Below, in pieces: positions 1 to 8,099 of a DNA stretch of 40,124 bases (the stretch's first letter is position 1; every line of letters begins with the position of its first letter). The position numbers and the translations under genes are program-made. The notes under the pieces were generated by a model. The model worked only from the letters and a program-made list of their open reading frames with translations. It was not told the origin of the DNA and did no database searches. The stretch spans positions 1 to 40,124 of the forward strand of contig JARIFA010000015.1 in the NCBI GenBank assembly GCA_031127075.1, given 5' to 3'. This DNA comes from Gemmatimonadota bacterium (GTDB taxonomy: Bacteria > Gemmatimonadota > Gemmatimonadetes > Gemmatimonadales > Gemmatimonadaceae).

Positions 1-2257
1 TGCGATACGCGTCGCGCGGGGCGAAGAGGTGCGCCGGCTTCGCGAGCGCCTCGGCCGTCACCTGCCGGAGCGCCGAGAGATCGTCGAGGATCCAGAAGCT
101 GCGGCCGTGCGTGCCGGCCACGAGGTCCCCTTCCTTCACTACGAGGTCGTGCACCGGCACCGGCGGCAGGTTCCCCTGCAGCGGCTGCCACGACGCGCCG
201 TCGTCGAACGAGACATACGCGCCGCGCTCGGTCCCCGCGTAGAGCAGTCCACGACGGACCGGATCCTCACGGATCACGCGCGTGAACTGATCGGCCGGGA
301 TCCCCGCCACGATCTTCGTCCAGGTCGCCCCGAAATCGGTCGTCTTGTAGAGCAACGGCTGGAAATCATCGAGCTGGAAGCGGTTGGCCGCGAGGTACGC
401 CGTCCCCTCGGCGAAATGCGACGCCTCGATGATCGAGATGCGCGTGAAATCACCGATTCCCGGCGGCGTCACGTTCTTCCACGTCTTCCCACCGTCGCGC
501 GAGAGCTGCACGTAGCCGTCGTCCGACCCGACCCAGAGCACGTCCTTGCTCTGGAACGACTCGGCGAGCGTGAAGATCGTGCCGTACGTCTCGACGCCCG
601 TCTGGTCGCGCGTGATCGGGCCACCGGAGGGACCGAGGGTGCGCGGGTCGTTGCGGGCGAGCGGCGGGGAGATGATGTCGAACGACTGCCCCTGGTTCGT
701 CGAGCGGAAGAGACTCGACCCGCCCGCGAAGAGGACCTTGGGATCGTGCATCGAGATCACGATCGGGAAGGTCCACTGGAACTTGTACTTGATGTCCTCC
801 GACGACCATCCCATCGGATTGTCGGGCCACGCATTGATGTTCCGCTCGAGCCCGGTGCGCATATCCTTGCGCGTGAGGTAGCCGGAGTAGCTCCCGGCAT
901 AGACGATGTCCGGGTTCGTCGGATCGGCGGTCACGTACCCCGACTCACCGCCGCCCGCGTCGTCCCAGTCGCCGATGGAGATGCCGCCCGCCTGCCGGCT
1001 CGGGCCGCAGAGCGTCGAGTTGTCCTGCTGTGCGCCGCAGACCTTGTACGGGAAATGATTCGTCGTGGAGACATGGTAGAACTGCGCGGTCGCGAAGTCC
1101 TGCTCGCTCCAGGTCTGCCCGCCGTTGAAGGAGACGTTCGCACCGCCGTCGTTCCCCTCCACCATCCGGAGCGGATCGTTCGGCGCGATCCACAGATCGT
1201 GGTTGTCACCGTGCGGGACGCTGATCTGCTGCCGCCACGTCTTGCCGCCGTCGGTCGAGCGGAAGAACGAGACGTTGAGGCCATACACGACATTCGTGTC
1301 CTTCGGGTCGGCGACGAGGCGCGAGTAGTACCAGGCGCGCTGCCGCAGGTTGCGGTCGCCGTTGAGGAACTGCCAGGTCGCACCGCCGTCATCCGAACGA
1401 TAGGTGCCGCCGGAATCGGCCTCGATCTGCGCCCAGACGCGCCGCGGGTTCGCCGGCGAGACGGCGAGCCCGATCTTCCCGAGCACGCCCTTCGGCAGGC
1501 CGGGGTTGTTCGTCAGCTCACGCCAAGTGACGCCGCCGTCCGTCGTCTTCATGATGCCGCTCCCGGGCCCGCCGGAGTTCAGCATCCAGGGCCGGCGATA
1601 CGCGTGCCAGAAGGTGGCGTACAACGTGTTCGGGTCGCTCGGGTCCATGATGAGGTCCCAGACGCCCGTCGAATCGTTGCGATAGAGGATCTTCGCCCAC
1701 GTCTTCCCGCCGTCGGTCGTCTTGAAGACACCGCGCTCCGGGTTGTTGCCGAAGGCGTGGCCGAGCGCGCCGACATACACGACATCGGGATTCGTCGGGT
1801 GCACCCGCACCCGCCCGATGTGCCGCGTCTCCTTCAGCCCCATCAGCGTCCAGGTGCGGCCGCCGTCCGTCGTCTTCCAGAGCCCGTCGCCGTGCGACGT
1901 GTTCCCGCGGATGTCGGTCTCGCCGCCGCCCACGTACACCACGTCGGGGTTCGATTCCGCGACGCCGATCGCGCCGATCGTGCCGCCGAAGTACCGGTCG
2001 GTCATCGGCTGCCAGTTCACGCCGCCGTCGGTCGTCTTCCAGACGCCGCCGCCGGTGGTGCCCATCCAGTACTCGAGGGGCCGATTGGTGGAGCCGGCGA
2101 CGGCGACGGACCGGCCACCGCGGGCGGGGCCGAGCTCACGCCAGCGGACGGAGGTCAGGGCCGCGGACGGGATCTGCGCCTCGAGCGCGACGGCGCCGAG
2201 GGCCACCGCGCACCAGAGCCCACGCAGGCGGACGGCGGAGGGGAGACGATGGGACAC
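1..2257 (-). CDS. BNR-repeat / Vps10-sortilin-type exported protein (3' end cut by window edge)
   Basis: Reading leftward from a GTG at 2257, the frame stays open to base 1 (752 codons), so the C-terminus lies outside the window. An AGGAG ribosome site sits about 8 bases before the GTG. The N-terminus has a hydrophobic segment ending in ALEAQ, consistent with export. Repeated Asp-box motifs of the form TTDGG-x-(T/N)W (for example KTTDGGVNW, STDGGKTW, SFDDGASW) and the family phrases GPARGGRS and GTHGRSFWILDDL mark the large bacterial sortilin/Vps10-like beta-propeller family often annotated as glycosyl hydrolase. The fold is well supported; enzymatic activity is not, and these proteins may be binding propellers. 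It is the last visible gene of the run that starts at 5908, 44 bases after the GGDEF gene, and could have its own promoter. Confidence 0.88.
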   Translation of the reverse strand, partial: MSHRLPSAVRLRGLWCAVALGAVALEAQIPSAALTSVRWRELGPARGGRSVAVAGSTNRPLEYWMGTTGGGVWKTTDGGVNWQPMTDRYFGGTIGAIGVAESNPDVVYVGGGETDIRGNTSHGDGLWKTTDGGRTWTLMGLKETRHIGRVRVHPTNPDVVYVGALGHAFGNNPERGVFKTTDGGKTWAKILYRNDSTGVWDLIMDPSDPNTLYATFWHAYRRPWMLNSGGPGSGIMKTTDGGVTWRELTNNPGLPKGVLGKIGLAVSPANPRRVWAQIEADSGGTYRSDDGGATWQFLNGDRNLRQRAWYYSRLVADPKDTNVVYGLNVSFFRSTDGGKTWRQQISVPHGDNHDLWIAPNDPLRMVEGNDGGANVSFNGGQTWSEQDFATAQFYHVSTTNHFPYKVCGAQQDNSTLCGPSRQAGGISIGDWDDAGGGESGYVTADPTNPDIVYAGSYSGYLTRKDMRTGLERNINAWPDNPMGWSSEDIKYKFQWTFPIVISMHDPKVLFAGGSSLFRSTNQGQSFDIISPPLARNDPRTLGPSGGPITRDQTGVETYGTIFTLAESFQSKDVLWVGSDDGYVQLSRDGGKTWKNVTPPGIGDFTRISIIEASHFAEGTAYLAANRFQLDDFQPLLYKTTDFGATWTKIVAGIPADQFTRVIREDPVRRGLLYAGTERGAYVSFDDGASWQPLQGNLPPVPVHDLVVKEGDLVAGTHGRSFWILDDLSALRQVTAEALAKPAHLFAPRDAYR

Positions 2258-2301
2258 GAAACGAATCTCCTGAGAGGGGAAGGACGGACGACCGGTAGAG
2301 T

Positions 2302-3177
2302 CTACGGCATCTCGGGCAGGGGCGCTGACCCGCGCTCGGCACCGCGGGACTCCACCTTCACGGCGAGCAGGTGGCGGTCGGCGCGGTGGATCGTCTGCGC
2401 GACGGTCTCGGCGCCCTCACGCGCGGCCCACCCGAGCGAGAAGGGGACGGGCGCGGTCCGGAGCGCGACCTCCCGCAGACGCGTCGCGACGCGCTCGGTC
2501 TGTTCACGCGTGGCCCCGCGCAGCAGCACGACGAACTCATCGCCACCCACACGGAAGACCGGCTCCTCGGCGCGCACCTGACGCATCAGGAAGCGGCTCA
2601 TCCGGATGAGGACGTTGTCCCCCATCTGATGGCCGTGCTCGTCGTTGTATTGCTTGAAGCGGTCGACGTCGACGTAGAGGCAGCCCCAGGTGGTCTCGGT
2701 CGCCTCGCACCGTTCGCCGATCGCCGTGAGATGCCGCCGGTTGAAACACCCGGTGAGGGGATCCCGGAGGCTGTCGGCGCGGACCGCCTCCTCATCCGCC
2801 TTGCGCGCGGTGATGTCGACCATCGTGCCGAGGTAGCGGACCTCACCATCGGCCCCGACGAGCCGGTGCGTGCTGTCGAGGACGGTCAGCAGACCCCCGT
2901 CCGGGCGAACGAGATGGAGCTCCCGGTTGGTCACCGCCCCGTCGCGATCCACCGCCTCGCGCACCGCATCGAACACCTCGGGATCGACGATCATCTCATG
3001 CACACCGTACGTGCGGAGGTCGTCGAGACTGCGGACGCCGAGCAAGCGCAGGAAGGCGGCGTTCGCGTCGAGGATGTCGCCGCGCGGCGAGGCCACATAG
3101 ACGGCGACCCGCAACAGCGCGACCGCGCGGCGGAGCAGCTCGGGATCGTCGAGATGGGAGCGGAGGGAATCGGTCAT
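2302..3177 (-). CDS. PAS-GGDEF diguanylate cyclase
   Basis: This is a 291-residue soluble protein. Residues about 15-127 form a PAS sensor domain (DANAAFLRLLG, YLGTMVDITARK) and about 135-280 a GGDEF domain. The domain starts with DPLTG (139-143), contains YVDVDRFKQYND and carries an intact GGDEF signature at 211-215, so it is predicted to make c-di-GMP from two GTP. The inhibitory I-site (RxxD five residues before the signature) reads RAEE at 202-205, so its Asp is Glu and product inhibition may be weakened. The ATG at 3177 was chosen because it overlaps the stop of the HD-GYP gene as ATGA, which implies translational coupling. The cyclase and the phosphodiesterase before it would act on the same second messenger. 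Confidence 0.93.
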   Translation of the reverse strand: MTDSLRSHLDDPELLRRAVALLRVAVYVASPRGDILDANAAFLRLLGVRSLDDLRTYGVHEMIVDPEVFDAVREAVDRDGAVTNRELHLVRPDGGLLTVLDSTHRLVGADGEVRYLGTMVDITARKADEEAVRADSLRDPLTGCFNRRHLTAIGERCEATETTWGCLYVDVDRFKQYNDEHGHQMGDNVLIRMSRFLMRQVRAEEPVFRVGGDEFVVLLRGATREQTERVATRLREVALRTAPVPFSLGWAAREGAETVAQTIHRADRHLLAVKVESRGAERGSAPLPEMP

Positions 3178-4355
3178 CGCGTGGCGGAGAGGGCGGCCAT
3201 CAGGGGCAACTCGAGCGCGGCATCCGCCGCGACGATGCGGAGGTCGGCGGTGCGCCACATCGCGACGAAGGCACCGGCGACGGTGCCGTCGTACACCGTG
3301 CCTGCCCCCGTCTCGATGGCGGTCAGCGCCGCCGGTGCGTCAAGCGCCGGCCGGTGCGGGCGGGACGAACGCATCGCGTCGTACACCGAACAGACCTGCA
3401 CGATCTGACTCGCACGATGCGGCCGACCCACCGGCGGGGCGTCGGGATACCCCCCACCATCGACCTGACGATGATGCTCATAGGCGACCGTCACGGCGAG
3501 ATCGAGGTCGCGGTCGACCGCCGCGAGGTACCGCGCGCCATCGTGCGGATGTCGGCGCACCCGCGCGCGCGCCTCGTCGTCGAGCCCCCCCGGCGTCGCG
3601 AGCAGTTCGGCGGGGATCAGCGCCATCCCGATGTCGTGCAGCAGCGCCGCGAGCCCGAGGGCGCGCGCCTCCCGCACCGGGAGCGCCATCCACTCGGCGA
3701 GCGCCATCGTGAGGCCGGCGGTGTTCAGTGCGTGCGCCACCTGCCCCGGGACGAGCTCGCCCACCGAGAGGACCGGAATCTGCCGCGTTTCGTCCGCGTG
3801 CAGCGCCACCCCGAGCGAGCGGACCACGATCTCGAGCTCCGCGACAGGGAGCGGGGTGCCGATGGACGCGGCATCGAACGCCCATTGCACCGCCGCGACC
3901 TCCTCGCGGAGCGGATAGGTCACGGCGGCCGACGCCGGTGCGAGGGCCGCATCGGGATCCGCCTCGAGCACTCCGAAGCGGAGTGCCGCGCCGACCCGCG
4001 TGGGCTCGGTCGAGACGTCGCCAGCGAGGAAAGTCATCCGCATCACGATCGCGGTGAGCAGCGCCTCGAACTCCGCCGGCCGCGCCCCGCGGTCCGCCTC
4101 GAGCCAGTGGACCCCTGCGTCGGTGAGCCGTGGCGCCCACTCCCACTCGTGGAGCTCCCGGACGGGGGCGTCGCCGAATCGGACGTGCGGACCGGCGAAG
4201 GTGAACCGCACCCGCGCCCGCGTCTCGTGCAGCAGCAGGAGGAACCCGTAGGCGGTGTCGATGGCGCGTCGGCGCGCCGGATCGCGCGCGTCGAGCCGCA
4301 TCATCTGCGTCAGCGCCTGCGTGAAGGCGGTGAGGAAGCGCACGACCTCGTTCAC
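3174..4355 (-). CDS. HD-GYP phosphodiesterase with N-terminal helical module
   Basis: This is a 393-residue protein. The C-terminal half is an HD-GYP domain: HDIG at 240-243, a conserved His in RRHPHDGA at 269, EHH at 293-295, DGGGYP at 299-304 and a late metal-site Asp in VYDAM at 326. HD-GYP proteins hydrolyse c-di-GMP or related cyclic dinucleotides. The usual HDIGK lysine is Met here. Residues 1-110 resemble the N-terminus of the gene before it (an LTAF start, a charged middle, a final EFEALLTAIV-type helix), suggesting a shared sensor or dimerisation module. The GTG start at 4355 overlaps the previous stop as GTGA. A longer upstream reading in the same frame is Ala/Arg/Gly-rich antisense-like sequence and was not used. 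Confidence 0.88.
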   Translation of the reverse strand: MNEVVRFLTAFTQALTQMMRLDARDPARRRAIDTAYGFLLLLHETRARVRFTFAGPHVRFGDAPVRELHEWEWAPRLTDAGVHWLEADRGARPAEFEALLTAIVMRMTFLAGDVSTEPTRVGAALRFGVLEADPDAALAPASAAVTYPLREEVAAVQWAFDAASIGTPLPVAELEIVVRSLGVALHADETRQIPVLSVGELVPGQVAHALNTAGLTMALAEWMALPVREARALGLAALLHDIGMALIPAELLATPGGLDDEARARVRRHPHDGARYLAAVDRDLDLAVTVAYEHHRQVDGGGYPDAPPVGRPHRASQIVQVCSVYDAMRSSRPHRPALDAPAALTAIETGAGTVYDGTVAGAFVAMWRTADLRIVAADAALELPLMAALSATR

Positions 4356-5908
4356 GCGACCGCCGCCGGCAGGAGCGCGAGCAGGTGCGCGCGCACGGAC
4401 GGCGCCGCCCCGATGAGACGCTCTTGCACGGCCGGGAGGGCCGGTTCGCCCAGGGTGGTGAGCCACGGCACCACGATCGGGCCGACCGCCTCCGGACGCT
4501 CCTCGAGCGCATCGAGCAGCACGGGGACCGTCGCACCCCCGAGGCGTGCGACGAGCGCACCGACCGCTTCGGTCGGCACCGGCGTCCGCGCGAGCCACGC
4601 GCGTACCCGATCCGGCGTCGCGACCTGCGCCCAGAGGGCGTCGCGCACCATCCCGGCCGGCGCTTCATCGAGCGTGTCGACCAGCGGCTGCGGGTCCTCC
4701 GCGCGCGCCAACGTCTCGAGCTGACGCCAGGTGGAGGCGTTCAAGACCCCCGTCGCCACCGCGATCGCGAAGCTCCGCTCCGCCTCGACGGCGGATGGGC
4801 TGTCGACGACCCGGAAGACATGACTCCGACGCCGGAGTCCCTCGTGCCGCGCGCGGTGCCCGCGGTCGATGCGCTCCACCGCGGGCCATCCACGGACCAC
4901 GGCGAGGACCGTCTCCCGCAACGCGACATCCGCCCCCGCCCGCAGCGCCACCTCCGGCCGCTCCGCGTGCGCCACGAAACCATCGAGCAGGCGCCCCAGC
5001 ATCGGGGAGAGCGGTTCGCCACCGGCCCGCGCCACCGCCTCGAGGAGCCGCCGCAGCGCCGCCGCAGGTACCCCCGCCACCCCCTGCTCGAGCAGCCGGC
5101 GACGCACGCCCCGATCCGTCTGCGCCGCGACGATCCGCACGAGCGCGCCGTCAGTCAGCGAGGTGAGGAGCGCGGCAATCCGACGCCGCAGCGCGCCGAT
5201 CGCCGCGCCCCGCTCGGTCGCGAGGACATCGATTCCCTGCGCGAGGTAGCCCAGCACCGACTGGTCGTACGTGGCGTCGGCCGATTGCGCCTCGATGGCC
5301 GCCGCCACGGCCGCGGGTTCGGCCGCCGCGTCTTCGGCGGAGTCGAGCCCGCGCGACGCCTCGCGCGGCAGCGCCGCCCGCGCGAGCCCGAGCCAGAGCG
5401 TGGCCGCGCGCTGGGCCGCGGCATCCCCGGTGACGGGGGCCTCCGCGTCGTCGGGGAGCGCGGCGACCGTCGTGCTCAGCGGGAAGAGGCGGATCGCGGG
5501 CCACTGCGCGAGCAGCTCCGGGCCCTCGAGGCCAATCGGCATCGGGAGCGTCCCGGCCTCCGTCGCGAGGAGACCCAGCAGGTGCGCCAGCTCCGCCGCC
5601 GTGACGCCGCGCGTCACCATCACGGCGCCGAGCGCGTGCGCGTGCAGCCGGCCCGCGAGCTCCCGCAGCACCGGCTGGTTCGGGTCGGTCGAGATCCCGT
5701 CGACGAGCAGTTGATGCGGGGCCACGCCGATGGTGAGCGAGGGACGACCCGCATGGATCTCCGCGAGCCGCCCCTCGAGCTCCGCCGCGACCCCCGCCAG
5801 CACCGGATGTCCGTCGGGGTGGACCGCCGCCTTCTGCAGCCCGAGCGCGAACGCCGTCAGACAGTCGGCGAGGTCCGCAGGGAGGAGGTGGGAGGGCCCG
5901 GACGTCAT
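4352..5908 (-). CDS. Helical (HEAT-like) protein of unknown function, first gene of the c-di-GMP run
   Basis: This 518-residue protein has no signal peptide or membrane segment. It is nearly all Ala/Leu/Arg-rich amphipathic helix, and the C-terminal 150 residues read like HEAT repeats (VPVLLDALEERPEAV, LPAVQERLIGAAP). Residues about 12-115 seem related to the N-terminus of the HD-GYP protein that follows. I do not recognise a catalytic motif. The ATG at 5908 fits the end of clear protein-like composition; upstream of it the frame turns into Arg-rich antisense sequence of the divergent oxidoreductase gene. Since it is coupled (GTGA) to the HD-GYP gene, it may be a scaffold or regulator for c-di-GMP signalling; that role is inference from context. 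Confidence 0.78.
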   Translation of the reverse strand: MTSGPSHLLPADLADCLTAFALGLQKAAVHPDGHPVLAGVAAELEGRLAEIHAGRPSLTIGVAPHQLLVDGISTDPNQPVLRELAGRLHAHALGAVMVTRGVTAAELAHLLGLLATEAGTLPMPIGLEGPELLAQWPAIRLFPLSTTVAALPDDAEAPVTGDAAAQRAATLWLGLARAALPREASRGLDSAEDAAAEPAAVAAAIEAQSADATYDQSVLGYLAQGIDVLATERGAAIGALRRRIAALLTSLTDGALVRIVAAQTDRGVRRRLLEQGVAGVPAAALRRLLEAVARAGGEPLSPMLGRLLDGFVAHAERPEVALRAGADVALRETVLAVVRGWPAVERIDRGHRARHEGLRRRSHVFRVVDSPSAVEAERSFAIAVATGVLNASTWRQLETLARAEDPQPLVDTLDEAPAGMVRDALWAQVATPDRVRAWLARTPVPTEAVGALVARLGGATVPVLLDALEERPEAVGPIVVPWLTTLGEPALPAVQERLIGAAPSVRAHLLALLPAAVA

Positions 5909-5919
5909 CACCCCGAAGT

Positions 5920-8022
5920 ATGCCCCCCGTGGTGGACGCCGTCGACGGGGAGGGCTTTCTTTCCCGCGTGCCCTCGACGCCCGTGGCCGCCCTGACCACC
6001 GCCCAGCGCCGGACCCTCGCCGCCGCCGCGCGTCGCATCGTCCCACACGCCTTCGAGGACGCGGGCCGGGGTGAGCGGCTCGTCGACGCGCTCGTCGCCC
6101 GGATCGCCGCCCTCGCGCCCCGACAGCGCGGCGAGGTCAGCGTTGCCCTGACGCTGCTCGGCGCGCGCGCGAGCGCCCTCACGGTCGGCCTCCTCCCGCA
6201 CCCCTTCGCCGACCAGCGCGGCGCCGACCAGGACCACCATCTCACGAGGTGGCTCGAGTCCTCCGTCGGCGCGTTCCGGAGCATCGCGCAGGCGGTCCGA
6301 CGCCTCGTGATCCTCACCGAGTACCTCACCCCCGAGGCGCAGCGCGAGATCGGATACCGCGGGCCCTATCACCTCCGCTCGCCCGCGGTGAGTTGGGAAG
6401 GGGCCCTCGACGGCATCCCCTCCGACGCCGAGCCGGTGCGCCGGCACGCCGATCCGGCGAGCGCGCACCATCCTCCGCCCTTCCGGACGACGATCGCCCC
6501 CCTCGCGCTCGATGGCAGCGTCCTCCGCGCCGACGCGATCGTGATCGGCACCGGGGCGGGCGGCGCGGTGATGGCGGCACGACTCGCCGAGGCGGGGCTG
6601 GACGTCCTCATCCTCGAAGCCGGCGCGCTCCGCGATGGCCGTGACTTCGCCGAGCACGATGGCGACGCCCTCCGCGACCTCTACGCGGAGGGGGCACAGC
6701 GCACCACCGACGACGTCGGCCTCTCGATCGTCCAAGGGGTCGGCGTCGGGGGCGGGACGAACATCAATTGGATGGTGATGCTCCGCACCCCCGACTGGGT
6801 GCTCGACGAGTGGCGCACCGACCACGGCACCGAGGGAATGGGCGCCGCCGAGCTCGCGCCCTACTTCGACCGGATCGAGTCCGAGGTGCACGCGCGTGTC
6901 GTCCCCGACGACGCGCACTCCCCGGCGAACCGCATCATCCTCGACGGGGCGACGGCGCTCGGCTGGTCCGCCCGTGCGGTCGCGATCAACGCCAAGGACT
7001 GCGTGCGCACCGGCTTCTGTGGCGCCGGCTGCCGCACCGGCGCCAAGCAGGGCGGGTTGCAGACCTTCCTCCCGCGCGCGCACGCGGCGGGCGCGCGGCT
7101 CCTCCCGCACACGCGCGTCGCACGCATCGAGCTCGCTGAGCGCGGCGGCCGCTTCCCGACCAAGCGCGTCCACTTCACCGAGACCACCACGGGCCGCACC
7201 GGCACGGCGGTGGCCCCGATCGTCGTGGTCGCGGGGGGCGCGATCGAGACCCCCGCCCTGCTGCAGCGGTCACGGATGGGGGGCGGCGGCACCGGACGCT
7301 TCCTGCGCCTCCACCCGACGACGGGGGTCTTCGGCAGCTACGACCGCGAGATCTACGGTGCGGGCGGGATCCCGATGTCGTCGATGTGCGATGAGTTCCA
7401 TCGCCTCGACGCACACGGCTATGGCGTCTGGATCGAGTCACCACCGCTGCATCCCGGGATCGGTGCACCGGCCGCGCCCGGCTTCGGGGCCGCGCATCGC
7501 GAGATGATGCGCGGCTTCAACCACCTCTCGGCGCTCGTCATCCTCGCGCGCGATGGCGCGCGGCGCGGACAGTCGGATGGCGACGTGCGCGTGCGCCGCG
7601 ATGGCTCGCTCTCCATTCGTTATGCGCTGAGCGCCGCCGACGCGCGTCACCTCGAAACGGGGATGGTGGCCGCGGCGCGCCTCCACTTCGCCGCCGGGGC
7701 CCGCGAGGTCCAGTCCGGACAATCGCCGTCGGTGACCCTCCGCCACGTCGGCGAGGTCGACCGGCTGCGCGGCCGGCCGATGGGCGCCAATCGGCTCGCC
7801 CTCTTCTCGGCCCACGTGAACGGCACCGCGCGCCTCGGCGCCGACCGGCGCACCAGCGGGGTCGATCCCCACGGTGAGGTCTGGGACGCCCCAGGCGTCT
7901 TCGTCGCCGACGGCTCGCTCCTCCCGACCGCGCCGGGCGTCAACCCGCAGGAAACCATCATGGCGGTGGTGACGCTCGTCGCCGAGCGGTTGCTCGCCCG
8001 CCGTGGCCCGACCATCGCCTGA
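5920..8022 (+). CDS. GMC-family FAD oxidoreductase (long-chain-alcohol-oxidase-like) with extra N-terminal domain
   Basis: This protein is 700 residues from the first ATG. Residues about 20-185 form a helical domain that recalls the small (subunit 3/gamma) partner of gluconate-2-dehydrogenase-type enzymes. A Rossmann FAD site follows (AIVIGTGAGGAVMAARLAEAG, ILEAG), then GVGGGTNINW. Near the C-terminus HVNGTARLG and PGVNPQETI supply the His and Asn typical of GMC active sites. C361, C367 and C371 (C-x5-C-x3-C) match the spacing of the [3Fe-4S] ligands in FAD-dependent glucose dehydrogenase. It probably oxidises an alcohol or sugar; the substrate is unknown. The start is uncertain: the ATG at 5920 is only 11 bases from the divergent start at 5908 and lacks a ribosome site; GTG at 5968 is an alternative. 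Confidence 0.9.
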   Translation: MPPVVDAVDGEGFLSRVPSTPVAALTTAQRRTLAAAARRIVPHAFEDAGRGERLVDALVARIAALAPRQRGEVSVALTLLGARASALTVGLLPHPFADQRGADQDHHLTRWLESSVGAFRSIAQAVRRLVILTEYLTPEAQREIGYRGPYHLRSPAVSWEGALDGIPSDAEPVRRHADPASAHHPPPFRTTIAPLALDGSVLRADAIVIGTGAGGAVMAARLAEAGLDVLILEAGALRDGRDFAEHDGDALRDLYAEGAQRTTDDVGLSIVQGVGVGGGTNINWMVMLRTPDWVLDEWRTDHGTEGMGAAELAPYFDRIESEVHARVVPDDAHSPANRIILDGATALGWSARAVAINAKDCVRTGFCGAGCRTGAKQGGLQTFLPRAHAAGARLLPHTRVARIELAERGGRFPTKRVHFTETTTGRTGTAVAPIVVVAGGAIETPALLQRSRMGGGGTGRFLRLHPTTGVFGSYDREIYGAGGIPMSSMCDEFHRLDAHGYGVWIESPPLHPGIGAPAAPGFGAAHREMMRGFNHLSALVILARDGARRGQSDGDVRVRRDGSLSIRYALSAADARHLETGMVAAARLHFAAGAREVQSGQSPSVTLRHVGEVDRLRGRPMGANRLALFSAHVNGTARLGADRRTSGVDPHGEVWDAPGVFVADGSLLPTAPGVNPQETIMAVVTLVAERLLARRGPTIA

Positions 8023-8064
8023 CCATCGTCTGACCGTCGCCTGACCATCGTCTGACCGTCGCAC
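8010..8064. repeat. Five tandem copies of an 11-bp unit across the oxidoreductase stop codon
   Basis: The unit GACCRTCGYCT repeats at 8010, 8021, 8032, 8043 and 8054. The copies differ only at the R and Y positions, plus the last two bases of the final copy. The first copy contains the end of the oxidoreductase gene, and its TGA (8020-8022) recurs at 8031, 8042 and 8053, giving stops in all three plus-strand frames. It looks like a small slippage-generated array. Confidence 0.9.
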
Positions 8065-8099
8065 CCGCCCCCCGCGCCTTCTCCACCGCTTCCCGCCTT

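Noticed and set aside
29-2581. An 850-codon open frame on the plus strand across the BNR gene
   Set aside because: Its translation is Arg/Val/Pro-rich low-complexity antisense sequence, whereas the minus strand gives a clear Asp-box propeller with signal peptide and ribosome site.
8010-8064. CRISPR-like array
   Set aside because: The units are 11 bases with no spacers and there are no cas genes, so it is a simple tandem repeat.
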